NCBI RefSeq assembly: GCF_018327645.1
Contig: NZ_BMAY01000005.1
Span: 62,001-126,000, forward strand
Origin: Lactobacillus corticis
GTDB lineage: Bacteria; Bacillota; Bacilli; Lactobacillales; Lactobacillaceae
Length of the DNA: 64,000 nt
Reading direction: 5' to 3'
The notes beneath the pieces are model-generated. The model did not search any database and was not told the origin of the DNA. It saw nothing but the letters and a program-made list of their open reading frames with translations. Position numbers and translations under genes: made by a program. This document shows positions 53,867-62,807 of this stretch, in pieces. Each line of letters starts with the position of its first letter. The stretch's first letter is position 1.

Positions 53867-54498
53867 TAGCGATTCCTCCGTAAAAATTGTTTAACTTCAG
53901 TAGTAGTTTTAAGATTGTGTCGCTGCCAGTTTAGTAGAATGCGATCAACATACTTTAAGCTGTAGGCTTGGGCTAAGACAGCCTCTCTCAGGGCTAATTC
54001 AATAATTTTTACATCATAGTGATCGACCGTTAACCAAGACTGAATCTCTTCTCGTTCAATTGGACTGAGATAGCGCCCAAATTCCATTTCAAATTCGCGC
54101 GTTAATTGCGTCAATGGATTATTATCTAAAATCTGTTCTGTTGGCTCAGCTTGCGAAGCTTTCGGTAGCTGGGACTTTAAAAACTCATCCAATTTTTGAT
54201 AGAGTCCATCTAAACTGTACCTATTTCCTATTCTTCCCTGTTGGTCATTAATTTGTTCAATCGCAATTAAGTCTTTATCAATCATTTGTTGAATTAACTG
54301 CCCTACTTCGCCGGCCGTAAGGTTAGTATTGGCTGCCAGTTGTTCATTGCTAGGGAATTCTTCCCCCCTTTGGGAAAAGGCTTCTAATTCTATAATGACG
54401 ACAAATTCGGCGTCGCTCAAACCTATTCTGCTGTAGTAAGCAATTAATCCATTTTGTAAAGTAGTAAAACCTAATTTTCGATAAGTGCTGTAGGTCAT
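53866..54498 (-). CDS. dnaD: DnaD domain replication protein
   Basis: Primosome component that remodels DNA and helps load the replicative helicase at origins and restart sites. The 210-residue protein has the N-terminal winged-helix domain (LSDAEFVVIIELEAF, FPSNEQLAANTNLTAGEV) and the C-terminal DnaD domain (EFGRYLSPIEREEIQSWL, then YVDRILLNWQ). I chose the ATG at 54498 after GAGGCAG. It is the first gene after the asnS terminator and is coupled to nth (TAATG). Order asnS-dnaD-nth matches Bacillus. Confidence 0.92.
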   Translation of the reverse strand: MTYSTYRKLGFTTLQNGLIAYYSRIGLSDAEFVVIIELEAFSQRGEEFPSNEQLAANTNLTAGEVGQLIQQMIDKDLIAIEQINDQQGRIGNRYSLDGLYQKLDEFLKSQLPKASQAEPTEQILDNNPLTQLTREFEMEFGRYLSPIEREEIQSWLTVDHYDVKIIELALREAVLAQAYSLKYVDRILLNWQRHNLKTTTEVKQFLRRNR

Positions 54499-54515
54499 AA
54501 TCTGCCTCATAGGTT

Positions 54516-54549
54516 AAAAAAAGTTGAACTGATCAGTTCAACTTTTTGA
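54516..54549 (-). terminator. Terminator after asnS
   Basis: Nearly perfect inverted repeat with AAGTTGAACT arms (54518-54530 with 54535-54547) and a GATC loop, with A and T tracts. It lies between asnS and dnaD on the minus strand, so dnaD-nth needs its own promoter or read-through. Confidence 0.88.
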
Positions 54550-54562
54550 TTATTTTCTATTT

Positions 54563-55861
54563 TTACGGTTCCAAACGATTCATCATTCTTGGGAATGGAA
54601 TAGCTTCACGAACGTGATCTAACTTACAAATCCAAGCGATGACCCGTTCAAAGCCCATTCCAAAACCAGAGTGCGGCACTGAACCATAGCGACGCAAATC
54701 AAGATACCAGTCATAGTCAGACATAGTTAGACCAGCCTCTTCGATTTGTTGCTTAAGAATATCATAGTCGCTTTCACGTTCAGATCCACCCATGATTTCT
54801 CCATAGCCTTCAGGTGCGAGAACGTCTGCACATAAGTAGGTCTTAGGATTTTCAGGATTCTTCTTCATGTAGAAAGGTTTGATGCTGGTAGGATAGTTAA
54901 CAATGAAGAATGGACGATCAAATTGTTCAGAGATAAAGGCTTCGTCAGGAGCGCCAAAGTCATCGCCCCACTTGAAGTCACGGCCATCTTCTTGCAGCAT
55001 CTTAACTGCTTCACCGTAGTCTAATCTTACAAAGTTGCCCTCAGTAGTAGGACGAAGTTTTTCTGGATCGCGCCCCAAAAGCGATAATTCATATTGGTTT
55101 TTATCTAAAACTTGCTTGGTAATGTAAGCTAAAAACCGTTCTTGCAAATCAAGTGATTCATCTTGATGCATCCATGCCATTTCCGGTTCCATCATCCAGA
55201 ATTCCGTAAGGTGTCTTCTCGTCTTGGATGGTTCAGCTCTAAAGGTAGGACCAAAAGTAAAAATCTTGCCAAAAGCTTCAGCACCTACTTCACCGTACAA
55301 TTGACCTGATTGCGATAAGTATGCATCGTGATCAAAGTATTCGGTATGGAATAATTCAGTCGTTCCTTCTGGTGCAGAATGCATGAAAATAGGTGCATCA
55401 AACTTGACGAAGCCCTCTTTTTCAAAGAAGTCAACTGTTGCCTTAAAAAGCGTGTTCCTAATTTGCATGATTGCAAATGGACGCCGACTTCTCAACCAGA
55501 GGTGACGATGGTCAAGCAAGAAGTCAATCCCATGTTCCTTATTGCCAATAGGATATCCTTCGCGGTTTGAAATTACTTCTAAATTAGAAACTTGTAATTC
55601 AAAACCAAACTTGGAACGTTCATCTTTGTGGACAGTCCCAGTAACAATCATGCTTGCTTCTTGGTGCAAGGACTTAGCAGCTGCAAAAGCTTCTTCACTT
55701 ACATCATTCTTGCGAACCACGCCTTGGAAAAAGGCGGTACCGTCTCTTAATTGTAAGAAAATAATCTTCCCACTTGAACGTTTATCTGTTAGCCAAACAT
55801 GCATTTTGACTTCTTCATCAACATGCTTAGCACAATCTCTTATCGAAATGAATTCAGTCAT
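54563..55861 (-). CDS. asnS: Asparaginyl-tRNA synthetase
   Basis: Class IIb synthetase that charges tRNA-Asn. The 432-residue protein has the N-terminal OB-fold anticodon-binding domain (about 15-105), and the class II motifs: motif 1 near [15 protein letters not shown], motif 2 [21 protein letters not shown], and motif 3 [14 protein letters not shown] chose the ATG at 55861, which has GGAGAAA in front; an upstream ATG at 55873 would lack a site. No T-box leader is seen in the short upstream gap. It follows ypmB as in Bacillus. Confidence 0.96.
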   Translation of the reverse strand: MTEFISIRDCAKHVDEEVKMHVWLTDKRSSGKIIFLQLRDGTAFFQGVVRKNDVSEEAFAAAKSLHQEASMIVTGTVHKDERSKFGFELQVSNLEVISNREGYPIGNKEHGIDFLLDHRHLWLRSRRPFAIMQIRNTLFKATVDFFEKEGFVKFDAPIFMHSAPEGTTELFHTEYFDHDAYLSQSGQLYGEVGAEAFGKIFTFGPTFRAEPSKTRRHLTEFWMMEPEMAWMHQDESLDLQERFLAYITKQVLDKNQYELSLLGRDPEKLRPTTEGNFVRLDYGEAVKMLQEDGRDFKWGDDFGAPDEAFISEQFDRPFFIVNYPTSIKPFYMKKNPENPKTYLCADVLAPEGYGEIMGGSERESDYDILKQQIEEAGLTMSDYDWYLDLRRYGSVPHSGFGMGFERVIAWICKLDHVREAIPFPRMMNRLEP

Positions 55862-55914
55862 TAATTTCTCCATCTACCTTTAGTCAGTATACTAGTCTAA
55901 TAATACCAAAGTTG

Positions 55915-56412
55915 CTATAAATTTGCGACGTCAGAAATACGATTTCCGTCATTAAATGTGTAAATTGCATAGCCAAGCTTGTTCTGTGATGTATTATAGC
56001 TTACTTCCCAAACGGCTTGGCCTTTGTACCAGCCTAAATTAATGTCTCTGATGGTTGCACTTTTAGTTTGACTGGTAAATTTTTGGCGAATATTTTTTTC
56101 GCTCGTGCCCTTTGATGCTGGGTAAACATATGCCTTTTTAGAATGGGGCAAGTAAATGAAGTAAAAAGTTTTGCCACTTTTATTTGTCCCTTTTAGGCTG
56201 TAAGAACTAACTCCCCGATCTAAATGATAATACTTTTGGACATTGGTAATACCGCTTTTAGATTCTGCCACACTGGCTGCAGCAGCTTGATTGCCTCGCC
56301 TGTCTGCCCCAGCAAAATAGAAAATTACTGTGTAGGCAATCCATAATAAGAGCAAAATTGCAATCAACCATAAAATAAACTTTGTCCAGCGACGATTTCC
56401 ATATCTACTCAT
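55915..56412 (-). CDS. YpmB-like membrane-anchored protein (DUF5590)
   Basis: A 165-residue protein with one N-terminal membrane helix (about 12-33) and an extracellular domain with two PepSY-like halves (about 60-110 and 125-165). It matches YpmB, which in Bacillus lies between dinG and asnS, as here. The function is unknown. Its first 8 nt overlap the end of dinG (ATGAGTAG), so translation is coupled. Confidence 0.85.
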   Translation of the reverse strand: MSRYGNRRWTKFILWLIAILLLLWIAYTVIFYFAGADRRGNQAAAASVAESKSGITNVQKYYHLDRGVSSYSLKGTNKSGKTFYFIYLPHSKKAYVYPASKGTSEKNIRQKFTSQTKSATIRDINLGWYKGQAVWEVSYNTSQNKLGYAIYTFNDGNRISDVANL

Positions 56413-59167
56413 ATCTGTCTATTGTTCCTTTTAAATCTTTGACTTTGATTTTTTTGGCTTTAACTGGGATTACTTTCAAAAAATCACGACCATATTCTTT
56501 TTGCCAAATTCGATTATCCAAGATGACGAATTGCCCATGGTCTTCTTCTCCTCTAATTAGCCGTCCCATTCCTTGGCGAAATCTAAGGATCGCACGAGGC
56601 AAAGAATCATATTTGAAAATATTGTAACCCTGGCTCTGAAGTTGTTGCTGACGCAATCTAACTTCAGGTTGATCAGGAGATTCAAAAGGCAATTTAGTTG
56701 CAAATACTAAATCAATGCCACAGTCATGAAAGTCGATTCCTTCCCAAAAACTATCTGCCCCCAAGATAATGGCTTGGCTTGCAATCGCAAATCTCTTGGC
56801 GATCCGACTGTTGGAGCCTGAAATGCCTTGGGCCAGCAATTCATAATCAGCTAGGACCGGTTCATTAGCAATTTCCGAATATAATTCCTTGATTTTGGCA
56901 AGGTTTGTCATTAAAACCAGCACGTGTCCTTGATCGCTGATCGTTGATAATAAAACTTTGGCAAGTTCATGAGGATAATCTTCACTTTCGGGATTGGGCA
57001 AGTCACTAACTGTAATTACTGCTAAATGTTGCTCATAGTTAAAAGTGCTCTTGCCGATGTATTCCGTTGGCATGAGATGATTTAGACACAATTGTCTTTT
57101 TATATAATCAAAATTCCGATCACTAGTCATAGTAGCACTCACAAAGGCTAGATGGTCAAAACGATCATAAATTTTTGGTAAAACTTCACTTGCATCAACC
57201 ATCAACCAATGCAAATTGCTGCTCAAGGGATCTTCGCTGTTGGTTACTTGGACCACAAAACCCTCATGTTCCAGTTTAGTTTTGTCAGCTATGAGATCAC
57301 TCAGCTGGTAGCTTTGTTCAATATAAAAATCCAAATGGTCAATGACTTCGACTAGATCTTCGCTTAATCTGTCCTCTTTTTGGGCAAATAGCTGGTATGA
57401 AATTTCATTTGTTTCTTGGCGTACCTGCTCCATTTTTTGGCAAAAACTGGTCAATTGGCTAATAAACTCATTTTCTGCTGGGAACAAGGTGGCACCTTCA
57501 AAAACATACTTCTCCCCGCTGCTATCTACCTCGCGTGAAAGCGCATGGGGGCGCTTTTGGTACAGCCAACGCTGTAAGTGATTAATCTCATGAATTAAAT
57601 CTCGACTATCTTGGTCCAAATGGTTCAGCAAGAATTCCATTTGCGGATTATCATTAAAGATTTGGGCATAATTGCTAAAGAACAATAGATTCCTCAGATG
57701 ACTGATTTGACCCCATAAGGATTCAAACTGTAAAGCATCATTGCGAGAACTAATTACATTATCAGCAAACCGGTGCGCCTCATCAATTACCAAATAAGGA
57801 TTTGGACCCCAAATTGAATCATTAAAATGATTTGCTAGGTAAGCATGATTGGTAACTAAAATATCAGCTTGTTCTTGATGTTGCCTTGCCAGATTCCAAA
57901 AATCGACTTCCGCAAAAGTTGAGCCAACTCGCGCATCCCCAGGATGAGTGATTTTGGCAAACAAAGGCGCCTGATAGTTGGTCAATTCCAGTTCATCCAG
58001 GTCCCCAGTAGTAGTTTCTGTTAACCAGACAATAATTTGCATTTGCAGGACCAAGGTTTGAATATTATGATTTCCTCCTTGGTAAAGCGTCTGCATGAAG
58101 CCATCTAGATCAATGTAATGATAACTAGATTTTACTGCCTCGAAAGTGAGATCTAAGCCGGTCACTTTCAATAATTGCGGAATTTCCCGCTGGATTAGTT
58201 GATCTTGCAGAACTTTGGTAGGCGCCGCAATTACTAGCTTACGTCCGGAATACAGATTGTAGGCATAACTAAACAAGTATGAGAAAGTTTTGCCTGTCCC
58301 ATTGGGAGCTTCAATTAACATTGCTCTTTGATCAGGATCTTGGATAAATTTTTCCAAATGATCAATCAAATTGACTTGTTCCCGTCGATAATTTAGCTTG
58401 CCCTTGAATAAGCGCCGCTTTTCCTGGTCGCTTTCAGGAAAAGTTGCCTCATGATGCTCATTAGCAGGTAGAGCATTTGCTTGTTTACGCAACACTAAAT
58501 TCCTTACCTGCATCCAATTTTTAGCCAAGGGACGCTTTTTTTGTCGCAATTCAGTCGCAATTGAGGTAATTACCCAAGAGGTATCGCGAATTAAGCCATG
58601 GGATAAAGCACTAAGGGTGTTTAAAGTTGCCTGAGGCAAACTGCTAAGCTTCTCGATTATTTTTAGCAATAATATTGCCGTCCCATAAGCATCTGAGTCA
58701 GCTTTATGCGGATCCTTATGTTTGATAGCTAATTTCTTAGTCAGATCTGACAGCTTGTATGACGGAAAAGTTGGAAAAGCAATTTTAGCCAATTCAACGG
58801 TATCAATTGCCTTACCACTAAATTCAGAAAAGCCATTCTGCACTAATTCGTGATTCAAAAAAGGCAAATCAAAATTAACGTTGTGAGCAACAAAAACTGT
58901 CCCTTCAAGAATTTCTATAATTTTGGGGGCATAAAACTTAAAATCTTTTGCCTTGGCGACATCCTCATCATGAATCCCTGTTAAGTTTTGAACCGGCTGA
59001 GGAATTGAACGATGGGGATTGATCATGTAGGAATAAGTTTTAACCACTTGTCCGTGCTTAATTAATGCACATCCAAATTGAATTATGTGATGATTATCTT
59101 CACGCTGCGTCCCGGTGGTTTCAAGGTCGACAACCGCAAAGGTCTGGTCTTGAAAAATTTGGGCCAT
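56405..59167 (-). CDS. dinG: DinG-type helicase with N-terminal exonuclease domain
   Basis: A 920-residue protein. The N-terminal DEDD exonuclease domain (VVDLETTG at about 13-20, HNVNFDLPFLNHE, HKADSDAYGT) is joined to an XPD/DinG-type helicase with Walker A EAPNGTGKT (about 285-293), the DEAH box IDEAHR (about 462-467), and the C-terminal FWEGIDFHD and QGMGRLIRG. The four cysteines that bind a [4Fe-4S] cluster in E. coli DinG between Walker A and the DEAH box are absent, as in the Staphylococcus form. It is 16 nt downstream of rexA. The role is repair or replication of structured DNA. Confidence 0.93.
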   Translation of the reverse strand: MAQIFQDQTFAVVDLETTGTQREDNHHIIQFGCALIKHGQVVKTYSYMINPHRSIPQPVQNLTGIHDEDVAKAKDFKFYAPKIIEILEGTVFVAHNVNFDLPFLNHELVQNGFSEFSGKAIDTVELAKIAFPTFPSYKLSDLTKKLAIKHKDPHKADSDAYGTAILLLKIIEKLSSLPQATLNTLSALSHGLIRDTSWVITSIATELRQKKRPLAKNWMQVRNLVLRKQANALPANEHHEATFPESDQEKRRLFKGKLNYRREQVNLIDHLEKFIQDPDQRAMLIEAPNGTGKTFSYLFSYAYNLYSGRKLVIAAPTKVLQDQLIQREIPQLLKVTGLDLTFEAVKSSYHYIDLDGFMQTLYQGGNHNIQTLVLQMQIIVWLTETTTGDLDELELTNYQAPLFAKITHPGDARVGSTFAEVDFWNLARQHQEQADILVTNHAYLANHFNDSIWGPNPYLVIDEAHRFADNVISSRNDALQFESLWGQISHLRNLLFFSNYAQIFNDNPQMEFLLNHLDQDSRDLIHEINHLQRWLYQKRPHALSREVDSSGEKYVFEGATLFPAENEFISQLTSFCQKMEQVRQETNEISYQLFAQKEDRLSEDLVEVIDHLDFYIEQSYQLSDLIADKTKLEHEGFVVQVTNSEDPLSSNLHWLMVDASEVLPKIYDRFDHLAFVSATMTSDRNFDYIKRQLCLNHLMPTEYIGKSTFNYEQHLAVITVSDLPNPESEDYPHELAKVLLSTISDQGHVLVLMTNLAKIKELYSEIANEPVLADYELLAQGISGSNSRIAKRFAIASQAIILGADSFWEGIDFHDCGIDLVFATKLPFESPDQPEVRLRQQQLQSQGYNIFKYDSLPRAILRFRQGMGRLIRGEEDHGQFVILDNRIWQKEYGRDFLKVIPVKAKKIKVKDLKGTIDRYE

Positions 59168-59183
59168 AACATCCCCTCCTTCC

Positions 59184-62100
59184 CTAATCTACTTGGCAAA
59201 TTTGGTGGTTGCTTAATAAAATTAAATACTTTGCCTTTACTTGTTTTTGACTAAAGCCATTAATTGCTTGCTCATAAAGCCGCAATTGTCCCTGATACTT
59301 TTGTTTGATGCGCTTAACAGTAGCATCTGGATTTTGTTTGGGGATATAGTCGGTTTTATAGTCAAACAATAGAATACCATTATCTTCTACAAAATAACCA
59401 TCAATTGTTCCATGAACCAGTATTTTGGCTGCCGGATCGCTAAAGTCATCATAAAGTTGCTTTGCCGGGATGAGACTAGAAAAGTCGGTCTCACGATATA
59501 AATTGGCTGGCTTGTCCCGGAATGGTCTGGCAAAATCACTTCTTACAAACCAAACAATTTCATCTAAAGGCAGTTGTTGAGCTAGCTGGGGGTTTAACTT
59601 ATGATGCTTTACCAAATCCCTCACCTCATTTTCAACTTGCGTCAGAACTTCCGTCCGCGTCGGTTCGCCAGAACCATTTAGCTGGGAATAATCGAAATAT
59701 TGCAGCACTAAGTGGACGGCTGTCCCGATCTCAGGGGCAGAAAATTTGCTCTGATATAAGAAAGTTGGCTTAGTGTCAATTGGCTGCAAGTAGCGATTGG
59801 CAGATTTAATCATTTTGGCATTTTCCAGATCCTTTTCGAGGGGATCGTTAAAAGCATTTTTTATTTCAGAAACTGATTGATAAGCTGCCTTTTGACTCGC
59901 GTCTGTAAAAGGATATTTAAATTCAAAAAGTTTTTTGGCTGTATCTTCTAACAAGGAGAACTTTTGCAGATCAGGTTCCTGCTCTGCAGTTGCAGCTTCT
60001 TGGCCCAAGAGCTCTTCATCGGAAACTTTAATATAAAGCAAGTCTTGATCTTGTTCTAAAGCGCGGTCAATTTCGGTTAACTTGTTTGGCAATTGTTGAT
60101 TCAGCTTTAAGCTTGGTCCAATAAAGTCCAAAGGACTAGTGGAACTTAGTTTATCGGCCAAGGATAGCCCATATTTAGCTTGCCAGGACCAAGTTGTCAG
60201 CTTTTTATCCAAGTTGGCAATATCGGCAACGATTATCAATTTTTGCCGAGCGCGGGTTAAGGCAACATATAAAATTCTTGCTTCTTCTTCAAGGAGTTGA
60301 CGCTCCTTTTCTTGATTGGCAACACTTTTGGCTAAAGAATCAATTCTAACGTTTGACTGCTTTACGGTAATTCCCAAACCAGCTTGAGTAATCACATAAT
60401 CGCTATTCAAATCCCGTTTTTGGTAATGGCGAGCCGCTCCAAGATAGAAAACAATTGGAAATTCGAGTCCTTTAGATCCATGGATAGTCATCAACCGGAC
60501 GGCTTCACCTGCTTCTTGGGAAAGCAAAGGCTGGGCTAAATCTTTGTTGTTTTTTCGCATGCGATTGATGAAATCAATGAATTGATATAGTCCCTTAAAG
60601 CCGGCACTTTCATAACTGGCAGCCCGTTCATACAAAGCTTCTAAGTTCACTCTTCGCTGTTTGCCGTTAGGCAAAGAAGTCATGATTTCTAGAAGATTGG
60701 TTCGTTCGTAAATACTCCAAATCAACTCTGAAATACGGTGTTTGGCAGCATAGTCACGTAATTGCGCTAATTGATTTAAAAAGTGTTTAACTTTTTCGGC
60801 TAAATCATCTTTCACCGCCACATACGACGTTAAGGCCCCGTAAAAACTGGCACCACGGTTATGAATACGAATTTTGGCCAACTCTGGTTCATTAAATTTA
60901 AATATTGGCGAACGCAAGACGCTTACCAGCGGGATGTCCTGATCGGGGTTGTCGATGATTTTCAAATAGTTCATCATCACAGTTAACTCTAGCGTCTGGA
61001 AATAATTCTCAGCGTCGGTAATAAACAAAGGAATATTAGCCTGACTAAAAGCCTGCATGATGCTTAGATTATCGCTGCGGCTTCTGGTTAATAAAACAAT
61101 ATCACTATATTTTAACGGGCGCAGTTCTTTGGTTTTAGGATCGAAAACCTGAAAGCCTTCTGCTTTCAAACGTTGAATACGGGCGATTACCATCGGGATT
61201 TCGCCTTGGATAAGGAAATCCCCGGTTGCATCATCATTAGTTGTCGTAGCTTTTTGATGATAAATAAATTCACTAGCAGCCGGCAAATCCTCAGGATAAT
61301 ATTTGGCCCCAAAAACCAACTGCCCTTCTTTTTGATAATCGATCCCGCCAAAATCGGTTGTTAATAAGCCTTTAAAAACTCTATTAACCGTTGCAGTAAC
61401 AGGCTTAGCTGACCGAAAGTTGTCAGCTAATAAAATTCGCTCTTGCTTATCGCCCTGACTAAAGTCATGGTACTTATGCAAAAAAAGGCTTGGCTCAGCC
61501 TGACGAAAGCCATAAATAGATTGCTTAACATCCCCGACCATGAAAAGATTATTCTGCCCGTCTTTTTTTAGCAGCTGCAACAAGCGTTCCTGCAAAGGGT
61601 TAATATCCTGGTATTCGTCTACCAAAATTTCCTTGAATTTATTTTGATAAAAACTTCTCGCTAGCTGAGAATTAGACGTATCTTGACTCAAAATTTGATA
61701 AGCCAGCTGCTCCATATCGCTGAAATCAATAAAGTTCTCTTGGCGCTTTAGCTGGTTAAAACGATTTATCAGCTCTTGCTCAACCTGGCTAATTGTTTGG
61801 ACTAAACTTTTAGCTTGCTTTAAAACCGCTATTTGTTGCTGCTCATTGGTAACGTAATAAGTTACAAAATTGTCCTTAATAGCCTCTCGGCTTTCTTCTT
61901 TGACTGCTTGTACCTGTTGATAGAATTCAAGTAAAAGCTCATCCCATTTTGGACTTTTGCGGAAATTACCATAAGCTATGGCTTTCAGCTTTGCTCGTTG
62001 TTCGTCATAAGGCAGATCATTTTCTAGAGCCTCTAAAAAGTCACCTATCCCCCGACAAAACTGTTCTACTCCACTTTTAACTTTAGCAAAATCACTACTC

Positions 62101-62807
62101 TCCATCCCTGGATCAGCTAACAGTTGCTGATTTTTAGCCAAAACCGCTTTAAGGTTTTGTAACACCTGGGGTTTAACTTGTTTTTGCCAAATTGGTGCTT
62201 TAGTTAAGTCAGCTGCCGTTTGATAGGCTGCATCTAAATTCTTTAACCAAGCTGCGTAGTCAGGCTTGGCCATGGCATAATCGTATAAATCTAACAGCAG
62301 CTGCCGGGGAGTATCAGCTTCTCGATCGCCAGCAAAATTTTGATAAAAATCTTCAAAGGCTTGGTCTTTTTGGCTTAAATGCTTTTCTTCAATTTCTCTT
62401 AGAGCCCGTTCTTTCAGCAAACTAACCTGGGTTTCATCAGTTAACACCGTAAAACTGGGATCAAGGTCAACCGCGTAATAAAAACGGTGAATGACATCTA
62501 AGCAAAAAGAGTCAATCGTTGAAATATTAGCAGTATCGATTGAATTTAACTGACTGCGCAGATAAGCAGTATTATGGCTTTCACTGATTTTTTGCGTTAA
62601 AGCCGTCTTAATCCGCTGCTTCATCTCAGCGGCTGCTGCCTTGGTGAAGGTTACTACGAGTAATTGCTCAACGCTCGTCCCTGATAAAATTTCCTGTAGT
62701 ACTCTTTCAACCAAAACAGTGGTCTTCCCACTACCAGCCGAAGCCGAAACCAGGATATCCTGGTTTCGGTCATAAATGGCTTGTTTTTGATCAGCAGTAA
62801 AAGGCAT
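59184..62807 (-). CDS. rexA: ATP-dependent helicase/nuclease subunit A (RexA/AddA)
   Basis: Helicase-nuclease subunit of the RexAB (AddAB) complex, which processes double-strand breaks at Chi sites. The 1207-residue protein is typical in length. The UvrD-like motor has SASAGSGKTT (21-30), VDEYQDINPLQ, MVGDVKQSIYGFR, TIHGSKGLEFPIV and LYVALTRARQKL. The C-terminal RecB-like nuclease has the DYKTD motif (LLFDYKTDYI near residue 1160). Its start codon overlaps the rexB stop by one base (TAATG). Confidence 0.96.
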   Translation of the reverse strand: MPFTADQKQAIYDRNQDILVSASAGSGKTTVLVERVLQEILSGTSVEQLLVVTFTKAAAAEMKQRIKTALTQKISESHNTAYLRSQLNSIDTANISTIDSFCLDVIHRFYYAVDLDPSFTVLTDETQVSLLKERALREIEEKHLSQKDQAFEDFYQNFAGDREADTPRQLLLDLYDYAMAKPDYAAWLKNLDAAYQTAADLTKAPIWQKQVKPQVLQNLKAVLAKNQQLLADPGMESSDFAKVKSGVEQFCRGIGDFLEALENDLPYDEQRAKLKAIAYGNFRKSPKWDELLLEFYQQVQAVKEESREAIKDNFVTYYVTNEQQQIAVLKQAKSLVQTISQVEQELINRFNQLKRQENFIDFSDMEQLAYQILSQDTSNSQLARSFYQNKFKEILVDEYQDINPLQERLLQLLKKDGQNNLFMVGDVKQSIYGFRQAEPSLFLHKYHDFSQGDKQERILLADNFRSAKPVTATVNRVFKGLLTTDFGGIDYQKEGQLVFGAKYYPEDLPAASEFIYHQKATTTNDDATGDFLIQGEIPMVIARIQRLKAEGFQVFDPKTKELRPLKYSDIVLLTRSRSDNLSIMQAFSQANIPLFITDAENYFQTLELTVMMNYLKIIDNPDQDIPLVSVLRSPIFKFNEPELAKIRIHNRGASFYGALTSYVAVKDDLAEKVKHFLNQLAQLRDYAAKHRISELIWSIYERTNLLEIMTSLPNGKQRRVNLEALYERAASYESAGFKGLYQFIDFINRMRKNNKDLAQPLLSQEAGEAVRLMTIHGSKGLEFPIVFYLGAARHYQKRDLNSDYVITQAGLGITVKQSNVRIDSLAKSVANQEKERQLLEEEARILYVALTRARQKLIIVADIANLDKKLTTWSWQAKYGLSLADKLSSTSPLDFIGPSLKLNQQLPNKLTEIDRALEQDQDLLYIKVSDEELLGQEAATAEQEPDLQKFSLLEDTAKKLFEFKYPFTDASQKAAYQSVSEIKNAFNDPLEKDLENAKMIKSANRYLQPIDTKPTFLYQSKFSAPEIGTAVHLVLQYFDYSQLNGSGEPTRTEVLTQVENEVRDLVKHHKLNPQLAQQLPLDEIVWFVRSDFARPFRDKPANLYRETDFSSLIPAKQLYDDFSDPAAKILVHGTIDGYFVEDNGILLFDYKTDYIPKQNPDATVKRIKQKYQGQLRLYEQAINGFSQKQVKAKYLILLSNHQICQVD

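Noticed and set aside
55862-55914. T-box leader upstream of asnS
   Set aside because: The gap to ypmB is only about 50 nt, with no specifier loop, T-box sequence or terminator.
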